In this document: positions 15,400 to 22,317 of the stretch, in pieces | Layout: every line of letters begins with the position of its first letter | Position numbering within the stretch: position 1 is the stretch's first letter | Origin: an uncultured Peptostreptococcaceae bacterium | GTDB taxonomy: Bacteria > Bacillota > Clostridia > Tissierellales > Peptoniphilaceae | DNA length: 31,667 nt | NCBI GenBank assembly: GCA_947283485.1 | Contig: CAMYOU010000015.1 | Coordinates: 1-31,667, forward strand | Direction: 5' to 3' | Translations under genes and position numbers: made by a program | The notes under the pieces: generated by a model | What the model was told of the DNA's origin: nothing | Databases searched by the model: none | The model's input: only the letters and a program-made list of their open reading frames with translations

Positions 15400-15791
15400 A
15401 AAAATTACTCTGGATCACATGTGCGCTCCTCCTCTTGGTCGCGTGCACGAATGACACGAAACTGAGCGATGCTTACGATGAGCATACGCTCGAGAGGAAA
15501 AGTCTCGACGCGGTCACGATCTTTCTCGAAGGCGAGTACGAGAAACTGCGCGCGATGGGCGACGACAATTTCAAGAAGGCGCTCACGGACGAGGCACTCG
15601 ACGGGGCCAAGAAGGTCATCGAGCCCGCAGGTACGTGGCAAGCTATCACGGAAGTCAACATTTTCGGGCTCCATAAGGATGACACGGACTACGGCGTTGC
15701 GGTTCTCAAGGTAGAATTTGAGAAAGGAAGTCACGTATTTACGGTGGTATTTTTACCGGAATCCGTCGTGACGGGATTTTTTGTCAAATGA
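15396..15791 (+). CDS. Small lipoprotein, DUF3887-like
   Basis: The product has 131 residues and begins with a lipoprotein signal, MKKLLWITCALLLLVAC, with Cys17 as the lipidated residue. The mature part has a helix rich in charged residues (ERKSLDAVTIFLEGEYEKLRAMG), then strands ending VAVLKVEFEKGSHVFTVVF and FLPESVVTGFFV. That order matches my memory of DUF3887 proteins (small NTF2-like folds on the outside of Firmicutes), but this is a pattern judgement. It overlaps both neighbours by four bases (ATGA at each end). Function unknown. Confidence 0.8.
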   Translation: MKKLLWITCALLLLVACTNDTKLSDAYDEHTLERKSLDAVTIFLEGEYEKLRAMGDDNFKKALTDEALDGAKKVIEPAGTWQAITEVNIFGLHKDDTDYGVAVLKVEFEKGSHVFTVVFLPESVVTGFFVK

Positions 15792-16210
15792 AGATTCATA
15801 CGAGACATATAAGCGAGACGGAGATGCTTGGAAAGAGAATTGCGGAGGTTCTGCATCCCGGAGACGTCCTCGATCTTCGCGGGGAACTCGGCGCGGGAAA
15901 GACGGCACTTACGAAAGCGATCGTCGCGGCTCTGGGCGGAGAAGCCTCGAGTCCGAGTTTTGCCATCGTGAACCGCTACGAGACGGAACCCGGCATCTAT
16001 CACTGCGATTTTTACCGCTTGGAGGACGAGACGGAACTCGAAGATCTCGACTACGAGCGTTTTCTCTATCCCGAGGACGCGGTGGCGATTCTCGAGTGGT
16101 CGGAGCACATCGGATCATATCTTCCGGAGGGCGTTTTGCGGATTGAAGTGACGAATACGGGTGAAGAGCATAGCTATCTCTTGCCCGAGGAATTGGAGGA
16201 GAGATTGTGA
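15788..16210 (+). CDS. tsaE: tRNA t6A biosynthesis ATPase TsaE
   Basis: The product has 140 residues. TsaE is the ATPase that resets the TsaB-TsaD-TsaE complex making threonylcarbamoyladenosine at position 37 of tRNAs reading ANN codons. Walker A is GELGAGKT (residues 32-39), followed by the family's ASSPSFAIVNRYE and then HCDFYRLED. Length is normal (about 140-160). The gene overlaps the lipoprotein by four bases upstream and tsaB by four (GTGA) downstream. The order tsaE-tsaB-rimI-tsaD is the conserved Firmicutes arrangement (ydiB-ydiC-ydiD-ydiE). Confidence 0.96.
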   Translation: MKIHTRHISETEMLGKRIAEVLHPGDVLDLRGELGAGKTALTKAIVAALGGEASSPSFAIVNRYETEPGIYHCDFYRLEDETELEDLDYERFLYPEDAVAILEWSEHIGSYLPEGVLRIEVTNTGEEHSYLLPEELEERL

Positions 16211-16833
16211 TTCTACTCATTGATACGCACGGAAGTGAAATCGGCGTCGGCTTAGCGGAGTCCGGCGTGCTCGTTCGCGAGAGCCATGCGCCGCTTGCAA
16301 AAGACCTCGACGACGATCTGATCCCGCGGATTCGCACGCTCCTCGCGGAGGAGGGGCTTTTCTTTGACGCGCTCGAGGCTTTTGCCGTATCCGTGGGACC
16401 GGGTTCGTTTACGGGCGTGCGAATTGGACTCACGACGGCGAAAATCTTCGCCCAAGTGACGGAGAAACCGCTCTACGGTCTCTCAACGCTCGAGATTCTC
16501 GCCGCCGCATCGGGGAAAGAACGCGTGCGCGCGGTGCTCGATGCGCGGAGGGGAAATGTCTTTACGGGTCTTTACGAACGTGACGGTGCGTTCTATCGCG
16601 CCGTGGGCGAGGAGGGGTTTGCGCGATTGGACGAACTCGACGGACCCATGATTTCGACGAAGAATGCACTCGGCGTGCCCGCGGTGGGGGAAGAAGAACT
16701 CCTCGCGGCGATGGCGAAACTTGCCGAGGTGCGTAAAAATGCGGGAAAATCGGATCATCCGATGCTCCTTACAGCGCGATATCTAAGACCTTCGCAGGCG
16801 GAAAGGGAGCGGGCGTGCAGATCCGAGAAATGA
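16207..16833 (+). CDS. tsaB: tRNA t6A biosynthesis protein TsaB
   Basis: The product has 208 residues from a GTG start overlapping the tsaE stop. TsaB is the non-catalytic ASKHA-fold partner that dimerises with TsaD and organises the t6A complex. Typical features are the N-terminal strand ILLIDTHGSEIGVGL and the core motif VSVGPGSFTGVRIGLTTAK (about residues 61-79). After the core, VRAVLDARRGNVFTGLY matches the family. The C-terminal lobe is short but within range. The last 19 bases overlap the start of rimI in another frame. Confidence 0.93.
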   Translation: MILLIDTHGSEIGVGLAESGVLVRESHAPLAKDLDDDLIPRIRTLLAEEGLFFDALEAFAVSVGPGSFTGVRIGLTTAKIFAQVTEKPLYGLSTLEILAAASGKERVRAVLDARRGNVFTGLYERDGAFYRAVGEEGFARLDELDGPMISTKNALGVPAVGEEELLAAMAKLAEVRKNAGKSDHPMLLTARYLRPSQAERERACRSEK

Positions 16834-17279
16834 CAAGAGACGATCTCGACGGCGTGCTCGCAATCGAAGAAGCGACGTTTTCGCCGCCGTGGTCGCGCAC
16901 GTCTTACGAAAGCGAACTCGAGAGTCCGGTCGCGTGTTATCTCGTGCTCGAAGATGAAGAGATCCTCGGTTACGCGGGGATGTGGATGATTCTCGATGAG
17001 GGGCATATCACGACGGTCGCCATTGCGCCGAAACTCCGCGGCGACGGCTATGGGAAATTACTCTTACACGCAATCATGACCCACGCCGAGCGCTGCGGTG
17101 TGAAGCGCATGACGCTCGAGGTGAGACGATCGAACAAAGCGGCGCGTTCGCTCTATGAACGTTCCGGTTTTGTCGCGACGGGCGAGCGCAAAGGCTATTA
17201 CGAAGGCGGCGAAGATGCCGTCATTTACTGGAGAGGAGGGGATCCGAATGATCACACTGGGCATGGAAACATCCTGTGA
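16815..17279 (+). CDS. rimI: Ribosomal protein S18-alanine N-acetyltransferase RimI
   Basis: The product has 154 residues from GTG 16815, with GGGAGCGGG upstream. GNAT fold: strand HITTVAIAPKLRGDGYGKLLL carries the acetyl-CoA loop R-G-D-G-Y-G, followed by MTLEVRRSNKAARSLYERSGF, the hallmark block of RimI (conserved E and N plus the tyrosine general acid). RimI acetylates the N-terminal alanine of S18. It sits inside the tsa operon as in many Firmicutes. The last 32 bases overlap tsaD, so the tail (GGDPNDHTGHGNIL) is read over the tsaD ribosome binding site and start; this part is unlikely to be conserved. Confidence 0.92.
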   Translation: MQIREMTRDDLDGVLAIEEATFSPPWSRTSYESELESPVACYLVLEDEEILGYAGMWMILDEGHITTVAIAPKLRGDGYGKLLLHAIMTHAERCGVKRMTLEVRRSNKAARSLYERSGFVATGERKGYYEGGEDAVIYWRGGDPNDHTGHGNIL

Positions 17280-18255
17280 CGAGACGAGCGTTGCGATCGT
17301 CGAAGACGGCGTGATCCGTTCAAATATCATCAGTTCGCAGATTCCTGTGCATCGCGCCTACGGCGGGGTCGTACCGGAAATCGCGAGCCGTAAGCATCTC
17401 GAGAACGTCTCGAGTGTTTTGGACGAGGCGATGCGTGAGGCGAACGTTTCGTATGGTGACCTCGATCTCATCGCCGTGACGCGCGGACCGGGACTCATCG
17501 GCGCACTCTTGGTTGGCGTTGCCGCCGCGAAAGCAATGGGGCTCGCGCTCGACGTCCCCGTGATCGGCGTCAATCACATGCTCGGTCATATTCTCGCGAA
17601 CGATCTCTCTCATCCGGGACTCAAGCCGCCCTATATCGCGCTTGTGGTCTCCGGCGGACACACGTACTTAATCGAAGTGGACTCGGACGAGGAGATCCAC
17701 GTGATCGGCACGACGCGCGACGATGCCGCGGGAGAATGTTTTGACAAAGTCGCAAGGAAAATGGGTTTGCCATATCCCGGCGGACCCGAGATCGACCGTC
17801 TTGCCATGAAAGGCAATCCGACGGCATATGATTTTCCGCGGGCGATGATCCGCGAACCGCATTATGATTTTTCATTCTCGGGACTCAAGACGGCAGTCCT
17901 CACGACAATTCAAAACGCGAAAGGGAAGGGCGAGGAGATCGTGATGGAAGACCTTGCCGCATCGTTTTGTGAATCGGTCGTCGACGTGCTCCTCACGAAA
18001 GCCTTTCGCCTCATGGACGAGAAGGGACTTCCGACGCTCGTGCTCTCGGGCGGCGTGAGCGCGAATGAAAGGCTCCGCGCGGAAGCCTGCCGTCGCGCAC
18101 AGGCAAAAGGCTATCATGTCTATTATCCGGATAAGAAACTCTCGACGGACAATGCCGCGATGATCGCCGCCGCAGGAGCAAAACTCTATCTACGCGGGGT
18201 GCGCACGCCCGATTTTAGCGCGTGTGCGAATCTCTCGCTGGAGGAGGAACGATGA
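17248..18255 (+). CDS. tsaD: tRNA N6-adenosine threonylcarbamoyltransferase TsaD
   Basis: The product has 335 residues. ATG 17248 follows GAGAGGAGGGG and gives the classic start MITLGMETSCDETSVAIVEDG; the frame from 17155 would add an unrelated extension. TsaD transfers threonylcarbamoyl from threonylcarbamoyl-AMP to A37 of tRNA. The metal-binding motif HMLGH is at residues 110-114, and the nucleotide-binding blocks LVVSGGHTYL, the DDAAGECFDK region and LSGGVSANERLR are all present. Length is standard. It overlaps rimI upstream and the next gene by four bases downstream. Confidence 0.97.
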   Translation: MITLGMETSCDETSVAIVEDGVIRSNIISSQIPVHRAYGGVVPEIASRKHLENVSSVLDEAMREANVSYGDLDLIAVTRGPGLIGALLVGVAAAKAMGLALDVPVIGVNHMLGHILANDLSHPGLKPPYIALVVSGGHTYLIEVDSDEEIHVIGTTRDDAAGECFDKVARKMGLPYPGGPEIDRLAMKGNPTAYDFPRAMIREPHYDFSFSGLKTAVLTTIQNAKGKGEEIVMEDLAASFCESVVDVLLTKAFRLMDEKGLPTLVLSGGVSANERLRAEACRRAQAKGYHVYYPDKKLSTDNAAMIAAAGAKLYLRGVRTPDFSACANLSLEEER

Positions 18256-18623
18256 AGAAGAAATTCCTCGTGCTCGTCGTCGCCGTGGCGTTTGCGCTTC
18301 TCTTTCGCTCGATCGCTGGCAATATGAACGAAGCCAAACTGACTCGCATTCGCAAACGAGCAGCGGAGATCGATCTCGTCAAGATCGAAGACGGCGAGAC
18401 GATGCGCGAATACACCGCCCCCGGGGACGTGAACGACCTCGTTCATGGGTATTTGTACGGGCGTGAAGAGAAACCCTCGGGCAGGCTCACCGAGACCGGG
18501 AAAGTCTCGTTCTACATGGGCGCCCATCTCGTCACGAAAGGGAAACTCTATGAGGACGAAGCGCATAAGCCTTTCGTACGGATCGAACGGATCCTCATGG
18601 CGGTGCCGGAGGAGGGACGTTGA
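18252..18623 (+). CDS. Small membrane-anchored protein of unknown function
   Basis: The product has 123 residues. ATG 18252 overlaps the tsaD stop (ATGA) and GAGGAGGA lies just upstream. It has one N-terminal membrane segment (MKKKFLVLVVAVAFALLF) without a lipobox, then a soluble domain rich in charged residues with strands YTAPGDVNDLVHGYLYG and KVSFYMGAHLVTKGKLYED. Most of it is probably outside the cell. I do not recognise the family. Its place between tsaD and comEA, with a one-base overlap (TGATG) into comEA, suggests joint expression, not a known role. Confidence 0.8.
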   Translation: MKKKFLVLVVAVAFALLFRSIAGNMNEAKLTRIRKRAAEIDLVKIEDGETMREYTAPGDVNDLVHGYLYGREEKPSGRLTETGKVSFYMGAHLVTKGKLYEDEAHKPFVRIERILMAVPEEGR

Positions 18624-19183
18624 TGCGCCTCGAGAGAAAAACTTGGATCTACATCGCCGTGGTGGTCGTGCTTGCAATCGTTGCGTATGTGCGGGAATAC
18701 CAGCCGATTTCGACGCCCGTGCAGGGACTCGTGTCTCAGAATATCTCCGAAGAGTCGGGAAATATCATGGTCTACCTCGTGGGGGAAGTGAAAAACCCCG
18801 GCGTCATCGAACTCGCCTCGGGCGCGAGACTCTATGAAGCGGTCGAGAAAGCGGGCGGACTTACGGATCGCGCGGATGAAACGCGGATCAATCTCTCACA
18901 GAGGCTCAAGGACGAGGACAAAATCCTTATCCCTGCGATGAAAGGGGACGGCGAGAGCGAGACAACGGAGGACGAGGAAAAACTCGTCGACATCAACACC
19001 GCTTCTCTCGAGAAACTCAAGACGCTTCCCGGCGTCGGCGACGTGACCGCGCAGAAGATCATCGATCAACGGGAGAAAGAAGCTTTTTCGAGCATCGAAG
19101 ACATCATGAAAGTACCGGGCATCGGAAAGAAGACCTTTGAGACGATCCGAGATCTCATCGTGGTATCCACGCACGGTTCCTAG
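18623..19183 (+). CDS. comEA: ComEA-like DNA-binding competence protein (SLBB + helix-hairpin-helix)
   Basis: The product has 186 residues. ATG 18623 is six bases after GGAGGGA; a TTG three bases earlier is less likely. Order of parts: membrane anchor (about residues 8-22), an SLBB/Slbb-like strand domain (MVYLVGEVKNPGVIEL, about 50-110, ending KDEDKILIP), an acidic linker (ESETTEDEEK), then tandem helix-hairpin-helix motifs (INTASLEKLKTLPGVGDVTA and IMKVPGIGKKTF). This is the architecture of ComEA, the surface receptor that binds double-stranded DNA during natural transformation. No comEB or comEC follows, so this gene is separated from its usual partners and may serve elsewhere or act with a distant comEC. 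Confidence 0.9.
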   Translation: MRLERKTWIYIAVVVVLAIVAYVREYQPISTPVQGLVSQNISEESGNIMVYLVGEVKNPGVIELASGARLYEAVEKAGGLTDRADETRINLSQRLKDEDKILIPAMKGDGESETTEDEEKLVDINTASLEKLKTLPGVGDVTAQKIIDQREKEAFSSIEDIMKVPGIGKKTFETIRDLIVVSTHGS

Positions 19184-19192
19184 GAGGTATGT

Positions 19193-19867
19193 ATGAAACG
19201 ATTACTCATCGTCCACCCCGAAAAAGACGCGGCGGAGACACTCGGCTATGCCTTTGAGACGGACGGATACGCGCTCGTCTACGCGCACACGATTGCGGAA
19301 GCGGTCGCCGTCGTGGAAGCCGAACCGCCGCAGATGCTCTTAATCGAGATGGCGTTTGCCGACGGCACGGGACTCGATCTCGTGAAACGGGTGAAAGAAC
19401 TCACCGACGCACCCATCGTCGTCGTCTCCAAAGTCGGCGAGGATCTCAAGAAAGTCCTCGCGTTCGAGTACGGCGTCGACGACTATGTCGTGGAGCCGTA
19501 CAATATTCTCGAGCTCAAGGCGCGGATGCGCGCGATTTTTAGACGCACGAAGAGTGTGGTAACCGATATGCACCGCGAAGAATACGGCGATTTTGTCGTC
19601 AATCTCGCGAAGCGCAAGATCTATCTCGGCGACCGAGATCTGGGTTTTACCGCGCGTGAATTTGATATTTTCTTTACGCTTCTTACGAGTGAACGCGTCG
19701 TCTTCTCGCGTGAAGAACTCCGCGATGAGATCACTGAAGATCCTGCGGGAGACCTCAGGGTTTTCGACGTTCACATCAAGAGACTGCGCAAGAAACTTGC
19801 CAAAGCCTCCGACGCGACCTACATCCAGACCAAATGGGGTGAAGGCTATTATTACCAAAAAATTTAA
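19193..19867 (+). CDS. Atypical OmpR-family response regulator with degenerate receiver
   Basis: The product has 224 residues; ATG 19193 follows AGGAGG. The N-terminal receiver domain (1-115) keeps the fold but not the chemistry. The acidic pair after strand 1 is HP (H8-P9, as LIVHPE instead of LIVDDE), the phospho-acceptor aspartate is E52 (MLLIEM), the switch Thr is S79, and the invariant Lys is E101 (DYVVEPYN instead of the usual KPF). The C-terminal winged helix (125-224) is intact, with FTAREFDIFFTLL, DVHIKRLRKKL and WGEGYYY. It should bind DNA but not be phosphorylated normally; glutamate at the acceptor site often mimics the active state. No sensor kinase gene is adjacent. It is the last gene of the comEA operon and is closed by a terminator. 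Confidence 0.9.
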   Translation: MKRLLIVHPEKDAAETLGYAFETDGYALVYAHTIAEAVAVVEAEPPQMLLIEMAFADGTGLDLVKRVKELTDAPIVVVSKVGEDLKKVLAFEYGVDDYVVEPYNILELKARMRAIFRRTKSVVTDMHREEYGDFVVNLAKRKIYLGDRDLGFTAREFDIFFTLLTSERVVFSREELRDEITEDPAGDLRVFDVHIKRLRKKLAKASDATYIQTKWGEGYYYQKI

Positions 19868-19886
19868 GGGCGATACGCCCTTTTTT
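19868..19886 (+). terminator. Terminator of the yhfC-tsa-comEA-regulator operon
   Basis: GGGCG (19868-19872) and CGCCC (19876-19880) form a tight stem with a three-base loop, followed by TTTTTT. It begins at the regulator stop codon. Confidence 0.85.
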
Positions 19887-19897
19887 GGTGAACGGAT

Positions 19898-19926
19898 TTG
19901 GATTTCTCACCGTCGTTGGCTATAAT
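19898..19926 (+). promoter_or_regulatory. Promoter of the femAB-like operon
   Basis: TTGGAT (19898-19903), a 17-base spacer and a perfect TATAAT (19921-19926). The transcript has a leader of about 90 bases, ending in a small hairpin (GCGCG 19987-19991 with CGCGC 20000-20004) placed just before the AAAGGAGG site of the first gene. Confidence 0.85.
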
Positions 19927-20020
19927 AGGGGAATGAAGACCTCGTCTACGGGACGGGAGAACACGCCTCGGGCGTATCGAATGGAAGCGCGATGGCAAAC
20001 GCGCGAAAAGGAGGCAACAC

Positions 20021-21250
20021 ATGCAGATTATGACCGTGTCGAACGAAGCGTTCAACGCGTTTATCAAAAATCATCCCAACGGGGACATGAGTGAACTTAC
20101 CTATTGGGGCGAACTCAAGGGCATCAACGGCTGGGACTGGGAAAAAGTCGCCGTGGGCGACGGGGAGAAGATTACGGGCGCGACGCTCTTACTCTTTAAG
20201 AAAATTCCGCATTTGCCGGTCAGTTTTTGCTATTCGCCGCGCGGCTTGGTCGTCGATTGGGACGACAAGGAGACGGTGCAACTGCTCACGAAAGAGGCGG
20301 TACGCATCGCCAAGGCACGCAAGGCGATCATGGTGCGCATCGATCCCGACGTGGACGAACGCGAGGAGGGCATCATCGAGAAGATCTCCTCGTACGGATT
20401 CCGATACAAGGGCAGCGAACTCGGGCTTTACACGTACACACAGCCCCGTTTTCACATGGTGACGGATCTCTCGGGTACGATGGAGGAAGTGAAGAAGAGT
20501 TTTGCAAGCCGCACGCGCACCGATGTCAATCGCGCACTCGACAACGGACTCGTTTTTGAAGAAGGCGATCGCAAAGATCTCGCCATTTTCCACGAGATCA
20601 TGAAAGAAACCGGCGAGCGGGACGATTTCTCCATTCGCGGCATCTCGTATTTTGAACGCATGTATGACACGTTTTCGCCTACGAACGATCTCAAAGTCTT
20701 CCTCGTAAGACTCATGCCCTCGCTTGCGATCGAGAGTCTCGAAAGACAACGGGAGACACGCGAAGCGGAGATCCGACGACTCGAGGCGAGAGAGCGCGAC
20801 GCGAAGATCGAGAAACAACTCGAGAACGCGAACCGCTCCTTAGAGAGAGTAAGATCGCGCATCCAGGACATGGAGAAACTCTACGAGGAATTTCCGGGCG
20901 GGAGGATCCTCTCCGGTGCTATTTTTACGCAGTGTGGCAAAAAGGCATACTACCTCTACGGCGCAAGCTCCAACGCTTATCGCGAATTCATGCCGAATTA
21001 TTTCATGCAGTACAAGATGATGGAGTATGCGAAGTCCGTCGGCTGCACGCGCTATGATTTCGGCGGCATCAGCGGCAAAGAGGGCATGCCGGACGACGAA
21101 GCACCGGGCCTCTACGAATTTAAGAAACGTTGGGGCACGATCAAACGCGGACGCGTGGGCGAATTTGATTATGTTCTGAAACCCGTCCTCTATCGCTTGA
21201 TGGAATGGGCGATCGCAATGCGCAAGAAACGTCACGCCGCCATCGCATGA
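20021..21250 (+). CDS. FemAB/FemX-like peptidoglycan bridge aminoacyltransferase
   Basis: The product has 409 residues. ATG 20021 follows AAAGGAGG. The Fem family uses aminoacyl-tRNA to add amino acids to the stem peptide of lipid II, forming the interpeptide bridge. Evidence: two GNAT-like halves (the first with WEKVAVGDGEKITGATLLLF and SPRGLVVDW, the second with YYLYGASSNAYREFMPNYFMQYKMMEYAKSVG), the family block RYDFGGISG near the end followed by LYEFKKRWG, and between them a long charged coiled-coil arm (about residues 229-285), the tRNA-synthetase-like arm of FemA/FemX. Length is typical. It cannot be told which residue is added. It heads a small operon with two tiny proteins and a nicotinamidase. 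Confidence 0.92.
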   Translation: MQIMTVSNEAFNAFIKNHPNGDMSELTYWGELKGINGWDWEKVAVGDGEKITGATLLLFKKIPHLPVSFCYSPRGLVVDWDDKETVQLLTKEAVRIAKARKAIMVRIDPDVDEREEGIIEKISSYGFRYKGSELGLYTYTQPRFHMVTDLSGTMEEVKKSFASRTRTDVNRALDNGLVFEEGDRKDLAIFHEIMKETGERDDFSIRGISYFERMYDTFSPTNDLKVFLVRLMPSLAIESLERQRETREAEIRRLEARERDAKIEKQLENANRSLERVRSRIQDMEKLYEEFPGGRILSGAIFTQCGKKAYYLYGASSNAYREFMPNYFMQYKMMEYAKSVGCTRYDFGGISGKEGMPDDEAPGLYEFKKRWGTIKRGRVGEFDYVLKPVLYRLMEWAIAMRKKRHAAIA

Positions 21251-21465
21251 GAGACGGCGAAATTTTCCTCGTCGTCCTCCTCGCCGTGATTCTCTTTCTC
21301 TCGGGGAAGACTTTTCCCGGCAAAAATGCGGTCTTTGGATTGATGTTTTTTATCGCCGGCGTACTCGAAGGCATCGGCGTGCGGAGAAAAGAGAGACGCG
21401 CGAACGTCTTCTTCGTCATCTTATTTCTCGCGGCGGCAGGGATCTTTTTCGCACGCGCCGTCTAG
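21247..21465 (+). CDS. Small two- or three-segment membrane protein
   Basis: The product has 72 residues. ATG 21247 overlaps the stop of the FemAB-like gene (ATGA) with no ribosome binding site of its own, so it depends on translational coupling. Hydrophobic segments at about residues 5-18, 25-40 and 53-70 are separated by short charged turns (RRKERR). It is mostly membrane and I do not recognise a family. Coupling to a cell-wall ligase suggests it could tether or modulate that enzyme, but this is a guess. Confidence 0.7.
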   Translation: MRDGEIFLVVLLAVILFLSGKTFPGKNAVFGLMFFIAGVLEGIGVRRKERRANVFFVILFLAAAGIFFARAV

Positions 21466-21494
21466 AGGACTCGGAACAATAAAGGAGTATGGAA

Positions 21495-21674
21495 ATGCAA
21501 ATTTTTGAAGAATACATCGGGAAACGTGTAAGCATCGTCATGCGTTCGATCCCGGGAGAGATGGAACACATGACGCTCCTTGCGGTCGAGGATGCTTGGC
21601 TCAAACTCTTGAATCAAGAGGGCGTGTGGATCGTGCGCGTGGACGATCTTATCGCCATGAATATTGAAATTTGA
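21495..21674 (+). CDS. 59-residue LSm-like small protein
   Basis: ATG 21495 is seven bases after AAAGGAG (21481-21487); ATG 21489 would be only one base from it. The protein is all short strands: FEEYIGKRVSIVMRSI, EHMTLLAVEDAWLKLL, EGVWIVRVDDLIAMNIEI. The order (G-K-x-V strand, turn, L-x-x-V-x-D-x-W-L-x-L strand, then a final strand with I-x-x-I-x-x-I) recalls a minimal Sm/LSm barrel as in Hfq-like or YlxS-tail proteins. RNA binding would follow if the fold is right, but no family is recognised with confidence. It sits between the membrane protein and the nicotinamidase. Confidence 0.7.
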   Translation: MQIFEEYIGKRVSIVMRSIPGEMEHMTLLAVEDAWLKLLNQEGVWIVRVDDLIAMNIEI

Positions 21675-21682
21675 GGTGTGTG

Positions 21683-22231
21683 ATGGACTTAATCGTTGTC
21701 GATGCGCAGAATGATTTCATCTCCGGGAGTCTCGCCTGCCAAGGTGCGGGCGCGGCGATGGAGAAGATTTTGAATTTGATCAAGTCGGGGAAAGTCGACC
21801 GGGTGTACTACACCGCGGATCACCACAGTCCGACAAACGGATCGTTTCGCGAAAACGGCGGCATCTGGCCCGTACACTGCGTGGCGGGGACACACGGTGC
21901 CGCACTTTGGGCGGGCTTTTCGCAGGCGGGTGCGTTTGCGCCGAACCCCGAGACGACTTTTCTCAAAGGTCTCTGCGACGAGGTCGAAGAGTATTCGGCG
22001 GCGGCGGGCAAAAACGACGCCGGGAAGACGCTCACGGAGGTCACGGGCGATGAGGTGATCGTTGCGGGACTCGCGAGTGAATACTGTGTGCGCGAGACGG
22101 TACTCGATCTCGTGCGTGCGGGGAAGCACGTCTCCCTCTATCTTCCGGGTGTGGGCTATGTCGATCGGACGGATCATGAGAAAAACATCGCCGATCTTCG
22201 TACCCGAGGTATCGAAATCGTGGAAGCGTAA
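21683..22231 (+). CDS. pncA: Nicotinamidase / isochorismatase family amidase
   Basis: The product has 182 residues. ATG 21683 follows GAGGTGTG. Nicotinamidase converts nicotinamide to nicotinate for NAD salvage. The catalytic triad is present: Asp7 (VVDAQNDF), Lys95 (TTFLKG) and Cys135 (ASEYCV), with the family block IWPVHCVAGTHGA (61-73). The metal-site residues Asp46, His48 and His65 fit mycobacterial PncA, but the position of its fourth ligand (His57) is Asn52 here (ADHHSPTNGSF). The LKG...EEYSAA stretch fits nicotinamidases better than general isochorismatases. A convergent bidirectional terminator follows. Link to the cell-wall genes upstream is not obvious; the operon may simply be mixed. 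Confidence 0.85.
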   Translation: MDLIVVDAQNDFISGSLACQGAGAAMEKILNLIKSGKVDRVYYTADHHSPTNGSFRENGGIWPVHCVAGTHGAALWAGFSQAGAFAPNPETTFLKGLCDEVEEYSAAAGKNDAGKTLTEVTGDEVIVAGLASEYCVRETVLDLVRAGKHVSLYLPGVGYVDRTDHEKNIADLRTRGIEIVEA

Positions 22232-22276
22232 GAAGCGACGGATCGGTGAGACGCTTTCCAAATCGAACACAACAAA

Positions 22277-22316
22277 AAAGCACCCTCGACCCACGGTCGG
22301 GCGTGCTTCTTTTTTG
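22277..22316. terminator. Bidirectional terminator between pncA and the solute-binding protein gene
   Basis: AAGCAC...CGACC (22278-22291) pairs with GGTCG...GTGCTT (22295-22308) with two small internal mismatches. Six A residues precede and a T-rich run follows, so it can serve both converging genes. The minus-strand gene ends at 22318, immediately next to it. Confidence 0.88.
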
Positions 22317-22317
22317 A

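Noticed and set aside
19933..20020. T-box or other riboswitch in the leader of the FemAB-like gene
   Set aside because: Fem genes use aminoacyl-tRNA, so I looked for a T-box motif (AGGGTGGNACCGCG) and found none; only a small GC hairpin precedes the ribosome site.
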